Source of the DNA: Acanthococcus lagerstroemiae | Taxonomy: Eukaryota > Arthropoda > Insecta > Hemiptera > Eriococcidae | Assembly (NCBI GenBank): GCA_031841125.1 | Contig: CM063113.1 | Coordinates: 59,885,211 to 59,949,210, forward strand | Length of the DNA stretch: 64,000 bases | Direction of reading: 5' to 3' | Shown: piece after piece, positions 32,695 through 46,029 of the stretch | Layout of the letters: each line of letters starts with the position of its first letter | Position numbering within the stretch: position 1 is the stretch's first letter | Made by a program: the position numbers and the translations under genes | Notes under the pieces: generated by a model | Told to the model about the DNA's origin: nothing | What the model saw: only the letters and a program-made list of their open reading frames with translations | The model's database searches: none

Positions 32695-34675
32695 TAATTA
32701 TAAAACGGCCAAAATTTATTTTAAGCAGCCTTCGATTTACATGCGGGCCAAAAAAGACACACATTGCTGAAATCGCTCGATAGTAGCTGCAAAGAAGCTG
32801 AAAGGGAAGAATAAAACACAAAAAAGTTTTTGACGATAAGGAGAGATGGACGGTTTTACATGATTTTATTACAGAGCGCATTTCCCATACGACCGGCAGT
32901 TGTCATCCCTTTCAGCCTAAGAAATTCTTCGATTCTCCTGTACAAGGTAACGAAGAAAATCCAGTGCAGCTAACTGCGGAAAACGGCTGATTTTTTGAAA
33001 ATAAATAATCTATAAATCGAAAGAATTGATCGAAATAGTCTTCAATATAATTCAAGCCTCCCCTTTCCGAGAAAAAGATCTACACTCAGACTACAACACT
33101 ATTAGAATTATAATAAAAAATTAAAAAAATTTAAAAAAAAACATCAGCTGAAGAAAAAACGTAAGCCATGCAATCTTCAGGACTACTTTGCTAGATTTCC
33201 TCGAGAGAAATATCAATCCTCTCTACCTCCCCTGTACTGCCTTCGTACAGACGAAAAATGTACTCAACGTGAGTTATAGTTGGATGAAAATAAAATATAT
33301 TCTTTAAGTAAATAATCAAAATGTCTAACAATTTTGAAAATTAAAAATATTAGACTTTTATTAGATTTTCATTGGACTCTTTATGGGCGCACAAATTCAG
33401 TTTGCAAGACACATAGTGATCGAAATTGAGTTTTCGACAACATTACATTATTATTATTCCTCAGTTTTCAATTTTGGTTGAATCTACATTCAAATTATTG
33501 AACTTTGCCCGGTAGACAGACACCCTAATAATTTAGTGACTATAACGATTGTAAGTCGAATTTTTTAACGGAAATTATGAAAGTAATAACATTATTAATA
33601 TCGGTTTGACTTTAAATCCAAAATGGTGGATCCACAAGAGAGAGGACAAAATCGAGTGAAATACAATAGGGATACCAATTCATGAGTTCTAATAGCCCCC
33701 TGCAATTCGATTCCGACATTAATTTGTCCAAAAGTTTCAAAATTGTGGCACTTATGGCGGGAACGCGGGGTCTCATGATTGAAATATTTAATCAGTAGGT
33801 ACAGGTTTAATTTTTCAGGTTATGGACGCTGCTAAATCTATTTTGGATGCTGATTTGACCCTAAGTCCAAACCAGCTAAAATGATTCATGATCATGTTGC
33901 AAAACTATTTGTCTCTGAAGTTATTTATTTTTCTATTTTTCTGACGATACGCGTCTTCCCAGAATTTCGGACAAGAGATTTAGAAGGCCACTCAACTGAT
34001 TGTCTTCGCAAAATCAGAAAAGTCGAAAGCAGTGTCCATGACATTTGTATCCGACAAACATATTCAGAAAAACTTGTCAATTCAGTTGCGGCGGTTAAAA
34101 AAACAGTAGCAAATCCAAAATTTCGGTATCAGTTTTTTTCTTTTCTTTCTTTTGTTAAATTTTCTGTGTTCAAAGCAGAAAAGTTCTCGCGGAACTGTAC
34201 AATGAGCTGATATGCATTATTTCGGTTTCTGCAACTGTGATGGGGCCCGGACCCGAACCCTCCATTGTGGATCTATCACTGATAAAAAATTTGTATGTTG
34301 CCGAAATTTCTTTGAAATGCACTCAGAATGCTCTTTCTCTGTTTTATTATTTAGATGTGTGCACAACTGTTTATTATACTTACTTCACTTACAAATCTGG
34401 CTTTGTATCGAATATTTAGTTAACCGAGAATTTAAAACCTCAACACGTCAAATAACAGAATGAATTACATAAAGATATTTTTTTCGTATCTTTTGCATTG
34501 ATTTTATGCAGTAAGAAATGAAGTAAAGAAGAAACATTCAAACAACAGTACACTTATCCCCTGATATGAGCAGCATTCCTATAACTATTTGACTTTTTCA
34601 CCCACTCAACTCAATTCTCAGTAGCCTTATATTAGTGGTTGTAGGTACACTTACAGCTGATAACACTTTTATATA
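32695..34675. other. No gene recognised
   Basis: Very AT-rich. Open frames near 33881-34463 lack motifs. Confidence 0.45.
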
Positions 34676-34679
34676 GTTA

Positions 34680-36062
34680 AATAGCCTTAGAATGTAACTT
34701 ACAGTTACTTACTCCGCTAGTCCCAGAACTGGACGAAGGTCTCCTGCAGCCTCCCCATTCGTTTCGGTCTTGAGAGATTTTACGGAAAAGTTTGTGTCTC
34801 AGAAAATTATCGAGATCATCCGTCCATCTAGCCTTAAGCCTTCTCTTTTTTCTAGTCCTGTGTCTTAGGAACCAGAAGGTTATTTTGTTGGTCCATTTAT
34901 TATCCGTCATCCTACTCAAGTCTCCCGCCAATTTCCATTTGTTTCTCCTGATCCAGTGTACACAGTTAAGGTTACGCTTTAGTCTCGATTTTATTATTTT
35001 AGTTCGAATTTTGTCTGATTTCTTAAAATTTAGCATCGATCTTCCAATGGAATTTTGTGTTATTTCTATTTTTTTCGTTATTATTTTTTTCTTTTCATAG
35101 TCTAGGTTTGAGATCCGTAAGTTAGCATGGGTAGAACACACGAGTTGAAGATTTGACTTTCGTAATGGTCCTTTGTAGATGTTTTTTAACCTCCAGTATT
35201 TTCTCCACGTCAGTGTAATTCGCCTGTTGATTTCTTTTTCAAAATTGTCGTCAAAGGATATCAACTGACCGAGATAGATTATTTCTGATATTTTCTCTAT
35301 TGTTTGTTTCCGACTTTTATTTCTTTTTTTGTATCCCTTGTTAGAATCTTTGTTTTTGTCATGTTCATTTGTAATCCCGCTTTTTCCCCAAATTCGTTCA
35401 GTTCAGTTAGCATTTGTTCTAATTCCTCGATGTCGTCTGTGATTAGCACTACGTCGTCCGCAAAACGTAAAATTATTTAAGTGCTCTCCCCAACCAAGAT
35501 TTCCTTGCTGTTCCAATTTGTACGACTAAAAATTTGTTCCAAAGCGCAGTTGAATAGTATTGGAAGCAGAGGGTCTCCTTGCTTTACTCCTCTTTCTATG
35601 TTAAAGTATTTTCCAGTCTTATTTGTAATTATTCTTGCCTTTAGATTTATATACATCTCTTTTATTAGTTTAACTAGCATTGTAGGAACCCCTTGGTCAG
35701 GAGGGGCCTCTAACAAACAGCTATGCTTCAGAGAACCACAGGCCTTCGTGTAGTCTATAAAGGTTAGGTGGACGTCGATCTGATATTCGTTGCAACTTTG
35801 TATTAATAGATTTATGGTATGTAGAAAGTCAACAGTTGAATTTTTTTTTTTTTTTGAAACCTGCCTGTTTGCTTTTTGGCTGTTGATTTATTATATTTCT
35901 TATTATATTTTCTATAGATTTAAAGAATGTTTTCGACAACGCCGTACTTACACAGATTGGTCTGTAATTATTGATAACATGTTTGTCTCTTTTTTTATGC
36001 AGTAAGATAATATCTGAGAGTTTGAAATCGTCCGGGATTGTTTGAGTTTTTAGAATTTTTTT
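34680..36062 (-). pseudogene. RTE-type retrotransposon remnant (RTE copy 3)
   Basis: Read on the minus strand: TIPDDFKLSDIILLHKKRD and NNYRPICVSTALSKTFF (about 36050-35925), then QPKSKQAG (about 35870) next to a run of T/A. RGVKQGDPLLPILFNCALEQ (about 35610-35540) and FADDVV (about 35470-35450) follow. Then MISFDDNFEKEINRRITLTWRKYW through RSMLNFKKSDK, RNKWKLAGDLSR and KARWTDDLDNF (35264-34760). The catalytic motif survives but frames change at least twice. It is a different subfamily from RTE copy 2 and the twin-primed copy. Confidence 0.8.
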
Positions 36063-38284
36063 TTACGATAAATGCCAATATTACTCATCAATTACATCAA
36101 CCGCAACATCGATTCGACGAATTGCCCGATGGGAAAAAGTATCAACAGCGAAAAAAAAGTGGCGAAAAAAGGCCGCAACAAAAGCTTTAAAAATATCGAC
36201 GACTTAATAACACGACGGTGAAATTAAACAAAAGCGTTTCTGATTCTGACATTTTCGAATGAAACCGACGAAGTGTGAGGAAGTGATAACTGCTGTTTTT
36301 TTGCTGATATATATTTTCGGTATGTGGCGGTTTTGCACGGTTGTTTTCATTAATTTCATCAAGTATCGGCGTCGAAAGTATTTTTTAATAGAAAACAATC
36401 CCCGGCCCCCATACAAGCCATACCGTTGTTGGTTTGTTGTGCTCCGCTGGATTGCCGTTACATATTGTTGCAACATTATTGATCAGTTCTATGTTTTATT
36501 CGGCAGTTTTTTTTTTTTTTTTTTTTTTCATTTCGGAGCACGAGGAGTATACAAAGGGTCGAATTGCGGAATTCAGCGCGAATTTTCGAGGTAATTTCGT
36601 TCGGACGCCAAAATTTAATCGGATTGGCGTAGGTTTTTCTGTGTGAGGTTTCGTTTACCTCAGGCTCATTCGAGTATTTTATGTGTACAACTGAATTAAA
36701 TTTCAAACAGGATTAAAAATAACGCTTTCAAAAAACAGTCGCGTTGATCTGATTTTTATTATTCTTCAGTACGCCGTTCGCTAGTGCGTTTAAAAGACAT
36801 AGCGGAAGTGCTGCGTAAACTAGCTTTGTATACTTTACATATAGTGTATACTTTCAAGGCGGAGTCGATAACGTTCTCGATTTCATTTTTATTCGGCGTG
36901 TGAACCACGTGATCATTATTTTTTACTTTTCCATCCAGCTGTTCGTAATAACCAACGAATACCCTTTAGCCTGTTGTATTTGAAGCTGCCTACGAGAAGT
37001 GACGTGGTTCTAATTAGTTTAACAGATCAGTAAAAAACGTCATGTAACACTTGGTAAACGAGCTCTTGAAAATGTAAGAATCGATTTCAAATTCGAAGTC
37101 CCCTCATCAGGTCCGTGGAAACGATCACCAGAGATGAAGACAGGACCAAAATCGAGAGTTTAGACTGAATCTAGCCTAATATGACCTGCAACCGCCTCAA
37201 GCAAAAATTAATAAAACCGTTTGATCCCACTACAAAAAATATTTCCCATTATTTTTGAGTAAATCGCCCTATGGATAAAGTGGAAATGCCCTCCGAGGCC
37301 GATTTTTGAATGTACCTTCTCCCTCACATCATCAGAAACAGAAAATGTTCAGATTTTCTCAACTTTGAATTGCCTTTCTTCCTGTTTGGGGGAGAGGGTG
37401 TAATATTCAATCTGCCACTTGAAATGCTACAACCTCAACCCATATGGCTCCACAGAGAGTTACAAAGTTGAGCCCGCGACTTCAACATTCAATATTTCAG
37501 ATTCTACTCACCTGTGGAGCTTTCCAGGTAGAGGTTGGCAGCTGAAATAAGCCGAAAATTGAACTTAGCGATTTGAAAACCCTATGTTTAAATACAACTG
37601 ATACCTATACCTCCAATTTAAATATATCAGCTTGGCAACTCAAGAAACCCTACAATCGATGTATTTGGTAGCGACTGACAAAAATGTTGTGTTTGGATTC
37701 TTTGGGGGTGAGGGTGCGTTTAAAGAAACCTCAAAAATAGGCCATATTACTTTTTTTTTTTTTGTTAACAATGAGTGAATCACATAATTTCACCAGTAAA
37801 TCCTAAACAGCCCTATATTAAAGCTCTCACTTACCCCCACACGAAATTTAAATAAAAAATGTTCAGTCCAGTATTTATGTTACGTTATGGGAAGCAATTT
37901 TTTTTTTTTTGAAACACTCAGATACGGCCTTGTTAAGGTTCATTAACCCTCTTGCACATCTGATTCATTCTTGTTTCTCTTTCCACAGTTTCTACGCATA
38001 AAACATTAGTGGAATGTTATTTCTGAACAAATTCCCCGAGATTGCGCTTGACCGGTTTAAAAAAACATTCGAAGAAATGCCGGCCATCAAAACGGTACAA
38101 CGCTTCGTCCAATGATTTTTCCGGAACACGTTACCGCTGAAGACCGAACCGAAAATCGGAAAGCCGCGCACTCTCTCAAACGATGACTAAACTCGACAAT
38201 GGAACTAATTGACAGAACACAGCATGGAGAATCCCGACACTTCCCGGCACATCAGTCAGCCTTGGTACTCATTTAGCTCTCAAG
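36063..38284. other. No gene recognised; poly-T tract
   Basis: A T-tract of about 24 nt lies near 36505-36529. Open frames around 36259-36646 overlap on both strands and have no motif. 37000-38200 is AT-rich with nothing supported. Confidence 0.45.
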
Positions 38285-39515
38285 CAGTGTTGCCAGATGG
38301 AAAGTTGAAAAATGTACCAGCAAGAAATTTTCCAAGATTGTACCAGATTTCAAATGAAATGTACCAAATAAAATGTGCCATCTTTGAAATTGTACCAGAA
38401 TGTAGAGCAAATTATTTTGGTCAGAAACTTTAAAATATATCAAAATTCACTGAATGAGGTAGGTGAGCTTCATAAGGCTTTAATTTAAGATTTTCGCTCT
38501 TCAGGATTTCATATAAGTGTTTTCTTTTTATTTTCTCTTTTGCGGAAAAAATCGACTGAAATATCTACGAGTTGGCTATCTTGACATTTTTCTACACTGC
38601 CTCACGCCCCTCAGATCCTCTAACCAAAGTATCTCCTTTTTTTCCCCCAAAACTCAATACAGCCCGGCATACCCAAAACGACCAGACCTAAAACCTAATA
38701 AGGTACGACCTGAAATTTGGTAAATAAAAAGCTAAGCATGACTCAAATAGAAATTTATGAGTAAGTTAAGAGTAAGTGAGCAACATGGGCCTTATTAGGT
38801 TTCATTCCATTATTCCTTTTAAGCACCGCATACTTCCGTTCCAAATCTCTAAATTTTCACTTTTCTGGCGTCGATCGTTAACCAACTACCGCTACAACAT
38901 TTATGCAACGTTTTGATTTCTGGATAAATTCCATTTGGCTGACAATAAATTCTCCAAGTGACTCAAAAAACATATAGGAGCCCTTTTTTCGTTCTTGAAA
39001 AAATATTAACCCCCATATGTTGCACCGGGAGACTCACGTCATGATAAAAACAAGTGGGCCGTGTTACCACATCATAAAGGAACTACTTTTCTCACTGTAA
39101 TGCAATCTGAAACCTAATTTCCAAGAATGGTACGTTGGACCTTATTGGGTATCCAGGGCTTATTGGGCTCACCCAGTGTTGCCAGATCCCTTTTATGAAA
39201 ATTCTTGAGATTATAGGTTGCGTCACACGAATAAATGCATCAGAGCTTACACCTCTTTATGTGCCAGTTTTCTGAAAAACTCGTGAAATCTCACGAAATT
39301 TCGTGTGTTATGGCAACACTGGGCTCAACTACTTTATATTAAAATCTACTAAAACGAACCAAAAAGTGACAAAAAGCACCAAAAATGTACCAGATCCTAT
39401 CAAGAATAATGAAAATGTGCCGAAACGCACCAGAATTATTGAAATCACCAAGCTCTGTACTAGAAAAGTAAAATATATCAGATCTAGTTCAAGCGTACCA
39501 AATCTGGCAGTACTG
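38285..39515. mobile_element. hAT-like non-autonomous element (1.23 kb) with a nested MITE
   Basis: Left end CAGTGTTGCCAGAT (38285-38298); right end, on the other strand, CAGTACTGCCAGAT (39515-39502), 12 of 14 identical. CTCAAG directly abuts both ends, a partial target duplication. Subterminal regions at both ends repeat GTACCAG/GTACCAAAT phrases (38310-38400 and 39375-39500). No transposase is seen. A second, smaller element with CAGTGTTGCCA ends sits inside at 39174-39321. Confidence 0.6.
39174..39321. mobile_element. hAT-type MITE, 148 bp, nested
   Basis: Perfect terminal inverted repeats CAGTGTTGCCA / TGGCAACACTG. Flanking 8-mers GGCTCACC (39166-39173) and GGCTCAAC (39322-39329) match at 7 of 8 positions. 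Confidence 0.8.
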
Positions 39516-39686
39516 CTCAAGAGTTTGCTTTCAAATGCGAAACACTGCGTAAAGTGTCCAACACTGACGTGAAAGAGGAGGAGTTTTCAGCATTGCAGAA
39601 ACCGAAGAGATAAGATTTCTCTTGGTGATACAACTATTGCAACTAGTTCTTCAAAAAATTTGGTTGCAATGCTCGTATATTTCCGG

Positions 39687-39717
<31 letters not shown>

Positions 39718-42700
39718 ATGTGGATAGGTATTCAAAAGATAACACTGTAATAAACCAGTCACCGTTGGTGATCTGAAAACCAAAATGTGGTGAGCTTTCT
39801 AGTATAGTAACATCGTTTTGCTAGGTCTGGATATTATTAGTGCACTGCACGATGGTATCAGTCACTAGAGAGAAAAGTTATTCGAAAATTTTGAGAATAT
39901 TCAACAAATTGGTGTGGAAGTATGAATTTATATTAGCCGGTAAGAGGGGAGGGATTGAAATCTTTCATAATTTGTTCGTTTGAATTTTTCATTTTTTAAG
40001 AACGTTTGTCTTTGTTTCCAATTTAAAAATATTATGATTAAGAAATCGGCAAATTTTTAATTTTTTACAAATTTTGTCGGCGAATTTTTAGTTGTTGTAA
40101 ATTGTCTTTCTCCACACACCCCCAGCTACATGTCAAGTTTAGTCTCTGGGATCCTTTCTCCAGTGGAGCCCATACTTTTGTAGCAAAAAAAGGTCTCGTA
40201 TTTATAACATTATTTAGCGTACGGCCTTGCGATTGCTAAAGCTAACTCTGAGTTCAAGCAGACAATATGTTCATTACCTACGAGCCACAGTATTCTCAGG
40301 ATTATGGTTTCGTCTTCTATGCCATTTTCACACCTTCATTCATCATTTTACACACGTTTCGAAAATGAATCCGAAACACAAAAATACATTGGAGTAGCAT
40401 CTACGAAAGACAATCTATGTACATGAACGTACAAAAATAAACTGATCCTTTTGTTTCATACTGTCTGTCGCCGATTAGGGAATTGAACAAGTACCTACCC
40501 TGGTATTAAGTGTTAGTTCCAATAAACTCATCAGGTACCGTTAACTGGGGTAATATCAAACATTGGTGGTAGAATATCAGCCACTTGACTTGTTGTAGGA
40601 GCACTAGTATCGTTATGGGTGAACAAGTGAGGAGTGCTGGCCGGTATTACCACCGATGTCCAATATTATCCCGGTTGACAGTAGATTAAGAATATTTCGC
40701 ACTTGAATAGGCTGCTATATGAGCACGTTCTTTCTACAAACACTTCATTTTCAGGGATTATCAGGCCATACTTATGTCAGAGGCTACCGGGTATTTGCTC
40801 AGAGCCAGTGTGTCCGACCTAGAATGCTCGCACGTTTTTGCTCTCCTTCATTTGACAACAGAACTTCGAAGTGAAGCCTCGAGACGTCGTAGAAGTGGAC
40901 GTGTTCCGTGTACAATGAAGACCGAAATGCTATTCGCTCGCACGTTAGAACTTAATGTGCATGACCTTATTACCTGCACAGTGTTCCTCCATCAAACTCC
41001 AGTCAATAAGTACACGAGGTTCCGAGGTATGTAGCCGGATAAAAAATTTTTGACTCATTCCAGGTATTTTATACCTGTATGTACCAAAGCTCAATACACG
41101 TGAACCCAGCCCGTCAACGAGTATGCACAGTGCCGAGTATAGGAAGCGGCGTATTTAAATTTACGATCCAAGAAATAGGAAACACGAGCAAATTTAATAG
41201 TTGTTGTTATTCAATGTACTTGAATTGATTCGAGCAAATAAGTACCTATAGCTTACATGTGCAGGGTTGGCGCACAGGTGCGATCGAATTCGCAAGCTTG
41301 TTTGCCATAGCGAGCGAAATAACGAGAAAGTCGACTGATTTTTACCACCCAGTAATAGGAAACTTGACTTTTGGATAGATTCGATATGTTTGTTTAAGAA
41401 TCCGAAGTTACACTATGTACTTTAACGACAGCTATATACCTATATAATCTATATACATATACAGCTTCGAAAACTTATAAACCGACGAGTATTCGCATTA
41501 CGCCTCCGGGGGATTAATTAGTACACCGACGTGTCAGCTATACGCTGGTTGGGCGCGGCAGGGAAGGCAAAGTTCACGTGGAATTCGGAAAAACGACGAT
41601 CAAAAAGGAAGTTTTAAAATAACACGGCGACGTTTTAAAGGCCACCGCCGTCGTATCGACAAAAATATGATATTAGTCGTACACTTTTTCTTTTCCGAAA
41701 CACTCGCTCAACTCTGTACCATGTGCGGCGGATTTCGACACCAAGAACCCTGTATGTGTAGGTACATACACACGAGGAAGAAAAGTTCTCCACGATTGCT
41801 CGATAAATTTCTAAGTTCTGAAGGTACCCACTTAAAAGTTTCGACGGCTCATTTAGTCCTCTTGTGGTCCAGAAATGACGTCATTGAAAAGCTTCGAGCT
41901 TTGTAATTAGTGTACAAGACTCTTCGGCGTTGAAAGTTGTGACAACGAATACGTTTACAAAATTCGAGTTACGTAGTTCACCGAACCGCTTCAAAACCAC
42001 TTTAATATTTCGACACAGCCTTAGCTCCCGGGGCAGTGTGGTCACAAGGTCAGAGTTCCCTATCCTTCGAACGCGTTCGAGTAGGACTTCGTTTCCTAGA
42101 ATTCTAAACAAATCGAGCACAAAAATGGCTGTTGTGGGCCGAATGTGCTTTCGGGGGGGGGGGGGGGGCAAAGTGGTAGTAAACCGACAGACCACACGGC
42201 TGATTCGTGTCAACAGACTTCAGCATATCATAGGGACCATACCGTCTGATATAGCAAACTGAAGAACGAAGACCATCAGTCTGTAATTGAAGCATAACTT
42301 CAAACGTGCCCAGTACCTGAAAAGTGATGATGGAAAAATACGCACTGATGGATAAGATCGGTCTAGAAAAACGAATCCACTGAATTCCTTCGAACGAAAA
42401 ACACGGTGCCAGAGCAAAAGTATCAGGAATTCAACACTTCCGCCTAGAAAGCTTGCAACAGGTACCTACAGCTGACAAGTGAAAAATCATGCTCTCGATA
42501 AAAAGAATTTAAGAGTGGCATTATCTTATTTATTTCTTCTGAGTGAAGAGGAGGCTGAAAATATGAATTCACGCTGTGAACAGTCTTATGCGACCGAAAA
42601 TTTCAACTGAAATTTGAAGCTCTTTGAATTTTTCATGAAAAAGGTATCCAGTAATTTTTCATATGTCTTGAAAACGCCATAAATACGTAAGAGGTTCAAA

Positions 42701-43170
42701 ACAACCATGTCTATACATTAATACAGGCCTTACGGGCGGGTACGTCGAATGTTCGATATATTTTCAGTGACTGAGTTCTGCGCACAGAGAGTCAAAGAGG
42801 GTGCTTATTAATTCCAAACTGATTTCCCCACATCTGTACACATCCATTCTCGAGAATTTTTCTGTCGCCTCCCCCCTGCCTTCAGATGCCTCACATATAA
42901 AGTTGCGGTGTGTATTTTTGTTACAAAACATACTTCCATAATTGATTACTTCTAGACAGATTAGTGTAATTGAATGTTTGGGTGTCCTCGTTCTGGGCAA
43001 GTTGGAAGAATGTTGAAGTACTCATTGAGGAACAAAAAACTTTACATACACGTATGTCATATTCCGAAAATTGAAGGGACTGTAAGACTCTGAACTGGAA
43101 AAATAACATGTTTTCTTTTAAAATTTGATCACATATTTTTTCAACAGAAATCATCTAAGATCGGCACTAG
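39516..43170. other. No gene recognised; T-tract and G-tract
   Basis: A run of about 29 T starts near 39690, and a run of 17 G lies near 42152-42168. Open frames at 40774-41034, 41667-41906 and 41881-42262 have no recognisable domain, and the last is matched by an antisense frame. No exon boundaries are convincing. Confidence 0.45.
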
Positions 43171-43177
43171 ATAGTCC

Positions 43178-43728
43178 AGCGAAAATGCAACACACACTGG
43201 TGCAACAAGTTGATGCCTTTTTTCAATATTACAGGGGCTATATCAGTATGAAAATTTGAGGCATAAAATTTGGTAAAAAATTTTAGTCGCATAAATTTAA
43301 ACTTTGATAACTACTACACGACCGAAGCAACTAAGAGCACCAGCAGTTTTTGTTAATTTTCAAGATATTATTCTCTGTCAACCTTGGAAAATGCACAAAA
43401 AACATGGTACTCAATGAAATTTTACTTTAAAATTTTAGAATCTTGCTAAAATTTCGTTGAAGTTATCCAGTTTTGAAATCGAATTCGGTCGATGAAAACT
43501 GTTGCATCCAAATATAGCAACGGATAGTACTTGAAAAGTGCAAAAACACTGTTAACGCTATTGGCTGCCTATTTTTATTCTTGAAGGGATTATCAAAGTC
43601 TAAATGTATATATGACAATAAAATTTCTGCCCAATATTATGACTCAAATTTTCAAACTCGTATAGCTCTTTCAATATTAAGCATATGCAATACCTAGGTA
43701 GTTATGCCAAGTTTGTTGCATTTTCGCT
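43178..43728. mobile_element. Foldback (long inverted repeat) element, 551 bp
   Basis: Ends AGCGAAAATGCAACA (43178-43192) and its inverse (43714-43728) match perfectly. The arms continue to pair with gaps over roughly 250 bp each. For example GCTATATCAGTATGAAAATT (from 43239) matches, in inverse, GCTATACGAGTTTGAAAATT read from about 43665, and TTTAAACTTTGATAA (about 43300) matches TTTAGACTTTGATAA inverted (about 43600). The centre is near 43455. No coding and no clear target duplication. Confidence 0.75.
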
Positions 43729-43760
43729 ACACACTGCTACCCTTGAAAAATCTTCTAAAT

Positions 43761-43832
43761 GAAAATATGCCATCAAGTTCTTATGGGAAATTTGTTGAAA
43801 ATATGCCATCAAGTTCTTATGGGAAATTTGTT
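43761..43832 (+). repeat. Perfect 36-bp tandem duplication
   Basis: GAAAATATGCCATCAAGTTC...TTTGTT occurs twice in a row with no mismatch (43761-43796, 43797-43832), which points to a very recent slippage event or an assembly artefact. Confidence 0.9.
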
Positions 43833-46020
43833 TCTTTTTCCAACTTCAAAGTCTCGCAGTCCCTTCAGTTTTGAGAATGCATGCCATACGCGTACATGAT
43901 GTTTTTTCTCCTTTTCAGCGAGTACTGTGACATGATAACATGATTTCTGCTCACTCAACGAAACTGATCCATCTGTAGATGCGCTCACATAACCTTTCTC
44001 ATTTTCTTGAGTGTCTTACAAACCTCTTAAACCTCTGAAAGGAACAGGAAGAACTCCAAAAACTCAATTTGCTAAAAAAAAGTCAGATCGCTTCCTCCCA
44101 CAACTCGAAATCGGCATATCGACTCGTGCTTCCAAAACTAATGAATTCACTCTTTTTGGGTAGTGTAAGGCTCCATTTAAAATTGTCGGCTCCACAAAAT
44201 CTTCATGAATACTGCATCATGGGTTCTAGATTTTCGATTTTTTAGGTATCTGAATTCGTTTTTGATTTTAATTTTACTCTAAATTACAAATTGTGGCACA
44301 TGGGGGAGAAAAAGGGCAAAATTTCCATCAAATGCAATACGGAACACCGTGGCATTTTCGTATCCGTTGAAAAAATTTACGAATCCGAGTCAGATAAACA
44401 GAGGGAAAGACAGCCAGACATACAGGCATTTGTGTATGTAAAGAGATAACCTGACAGAAAAAGAGACGCGTACAGTCGAATGGGGAATTAACATCAGTGA
44501 AGCGAGTATCGGCAAGAGAGTTAAGCTATGAAGCGACCAGTAGGCAAAGTCCCCAAGTTGAGACTGCGTACTTAAATTCAATAAGAGCTTTACGAATTTA
44601 ACACAAACATAAGCTTATCCATGTACAAATATGGTTCGCATATCTTGTGAAGTATTCTAGAACATGTACCTACCTACTTTCCTACCACTCGCCTGAACAC
44701 TGTTTGAATGACATCAAGCCACAATAATAATCGACAAATCTACACTTGATTAGATACTGATGAAATTTTCTTCCCAAGGCCACCTATACCCGTTTGTAAT
44801 CTGATTAGGACTCCAAGCGCGACCAAAAATTCCGCTTCGAAGGCAACTCACGATGAGGGAAATCAAACACGATTTTCAAAAGCTACGTGTATAGGTTTCA
44901 ACGTTATCGCGAGCCAGGAAAAGAAAAAGAAAAAAAAAACCAATAAGGAAATTCTTTTCGAAGGTAAACGTCTGAAGTACTTTAGTCGACTCGTATATAT
45001 AGCTGTGTTATATTTTCTCCCTAACCGGCTAACGTTTTTTTCCCTTTCTTTTTGGATTACCACGCCACGATGACTTTTACAACTTTCAAGGTAAATATTC
45101 CCGCGCACCCTTCTGCCTGTTACCTGATGTTCAAACCTTAACCCTCTATATCGCTGATATCCACTCATCGCTGATGACTAACAGCGATATCAGACTGACG
45201 TAATTTTTCATATCATCTTTTATTTTCGCCCTCCGTCCAGTGAACGCCCTTTTCGATACGACGCAACGCCCTTCGCGTATAATTCATTATCGTCTTGCCA
45301 GCCGCGCCGCGTATATCTGGGCCTTTGTACAGCAGTGACCCGTGTCACGGGCAAAAGGCTAATTACACACGATTTAGCAACCTTGATATTAGAAAAATGA
45401 AAAAGTGAAAACGCCGGCAACGTCAGTTTTTCTTTAAAACAGCAGGCACAATTAGGAAGATTTAAGCACCTATTTGGTAGAGAGAAAATATTGATAGCGT
45501 GTCTTGTGTACTCACACACGTTGTACAGAGACAGTTTTTTGGGGAGGGGGAAGGGGACGATCGCACTGCATAATATTTTGATATCACGCCTTAATACTTG
45601 AGTAAGCAGACCTTTCGCTCTCCCCTCTTCACTACAAGAAAATAAAACTGATAACCGAAATTTTCGAAGTCAATATCACTTTAACTCTCTGGATTGGAGC
45701 CTCGACAAAATTTTTAAAAGTATTAACAAAGTCTAAATCTGTCTTCATGAATCTTACCTAAGACTATATTCTGTCTTTTCGATAAAAATAAAGGATACAG
45801 CAGCAGTATCTGAATATTAAGATCACTATAGCTCGCGTACTTTGAAATCAAAGGAAAAACACCTGGTTTACAATTTTCCTTTTCACCCCCACCCCCCTCC
45901 AGGGGAGGTGGTAAAATCAAGAACAACAACTGAGGCTTCCAAAATCAATATCTCTGTAGCTCTCGACATCGGAGCTCAATGAAGTTTTTTAGAATCTGTC
46001 TTAACAATATATAAATTAGT
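43833..46020. other. No gene recognised
   Basis: Short motif-free open frames only. Confidence 0.45.
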
Positions 46021-46029
46021 CCAAGTGAT

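Noticed and set aside
36505..36529. Poly-A tail (antisense) of a retrotransposon
   Set aside because: No RT or SINE body on the downstream side and no flanking duplication seen.
39690..39718. Poly-A tail (antisense) of a processed pseudogene
   Set aside because: The T-tract is not followed by any sequence with coding similarity and no target duplication was found.
41881..42262. 110-codon open frames on both strands
   Set aside because: Complementary shadows across a 17-G tract; no motif.
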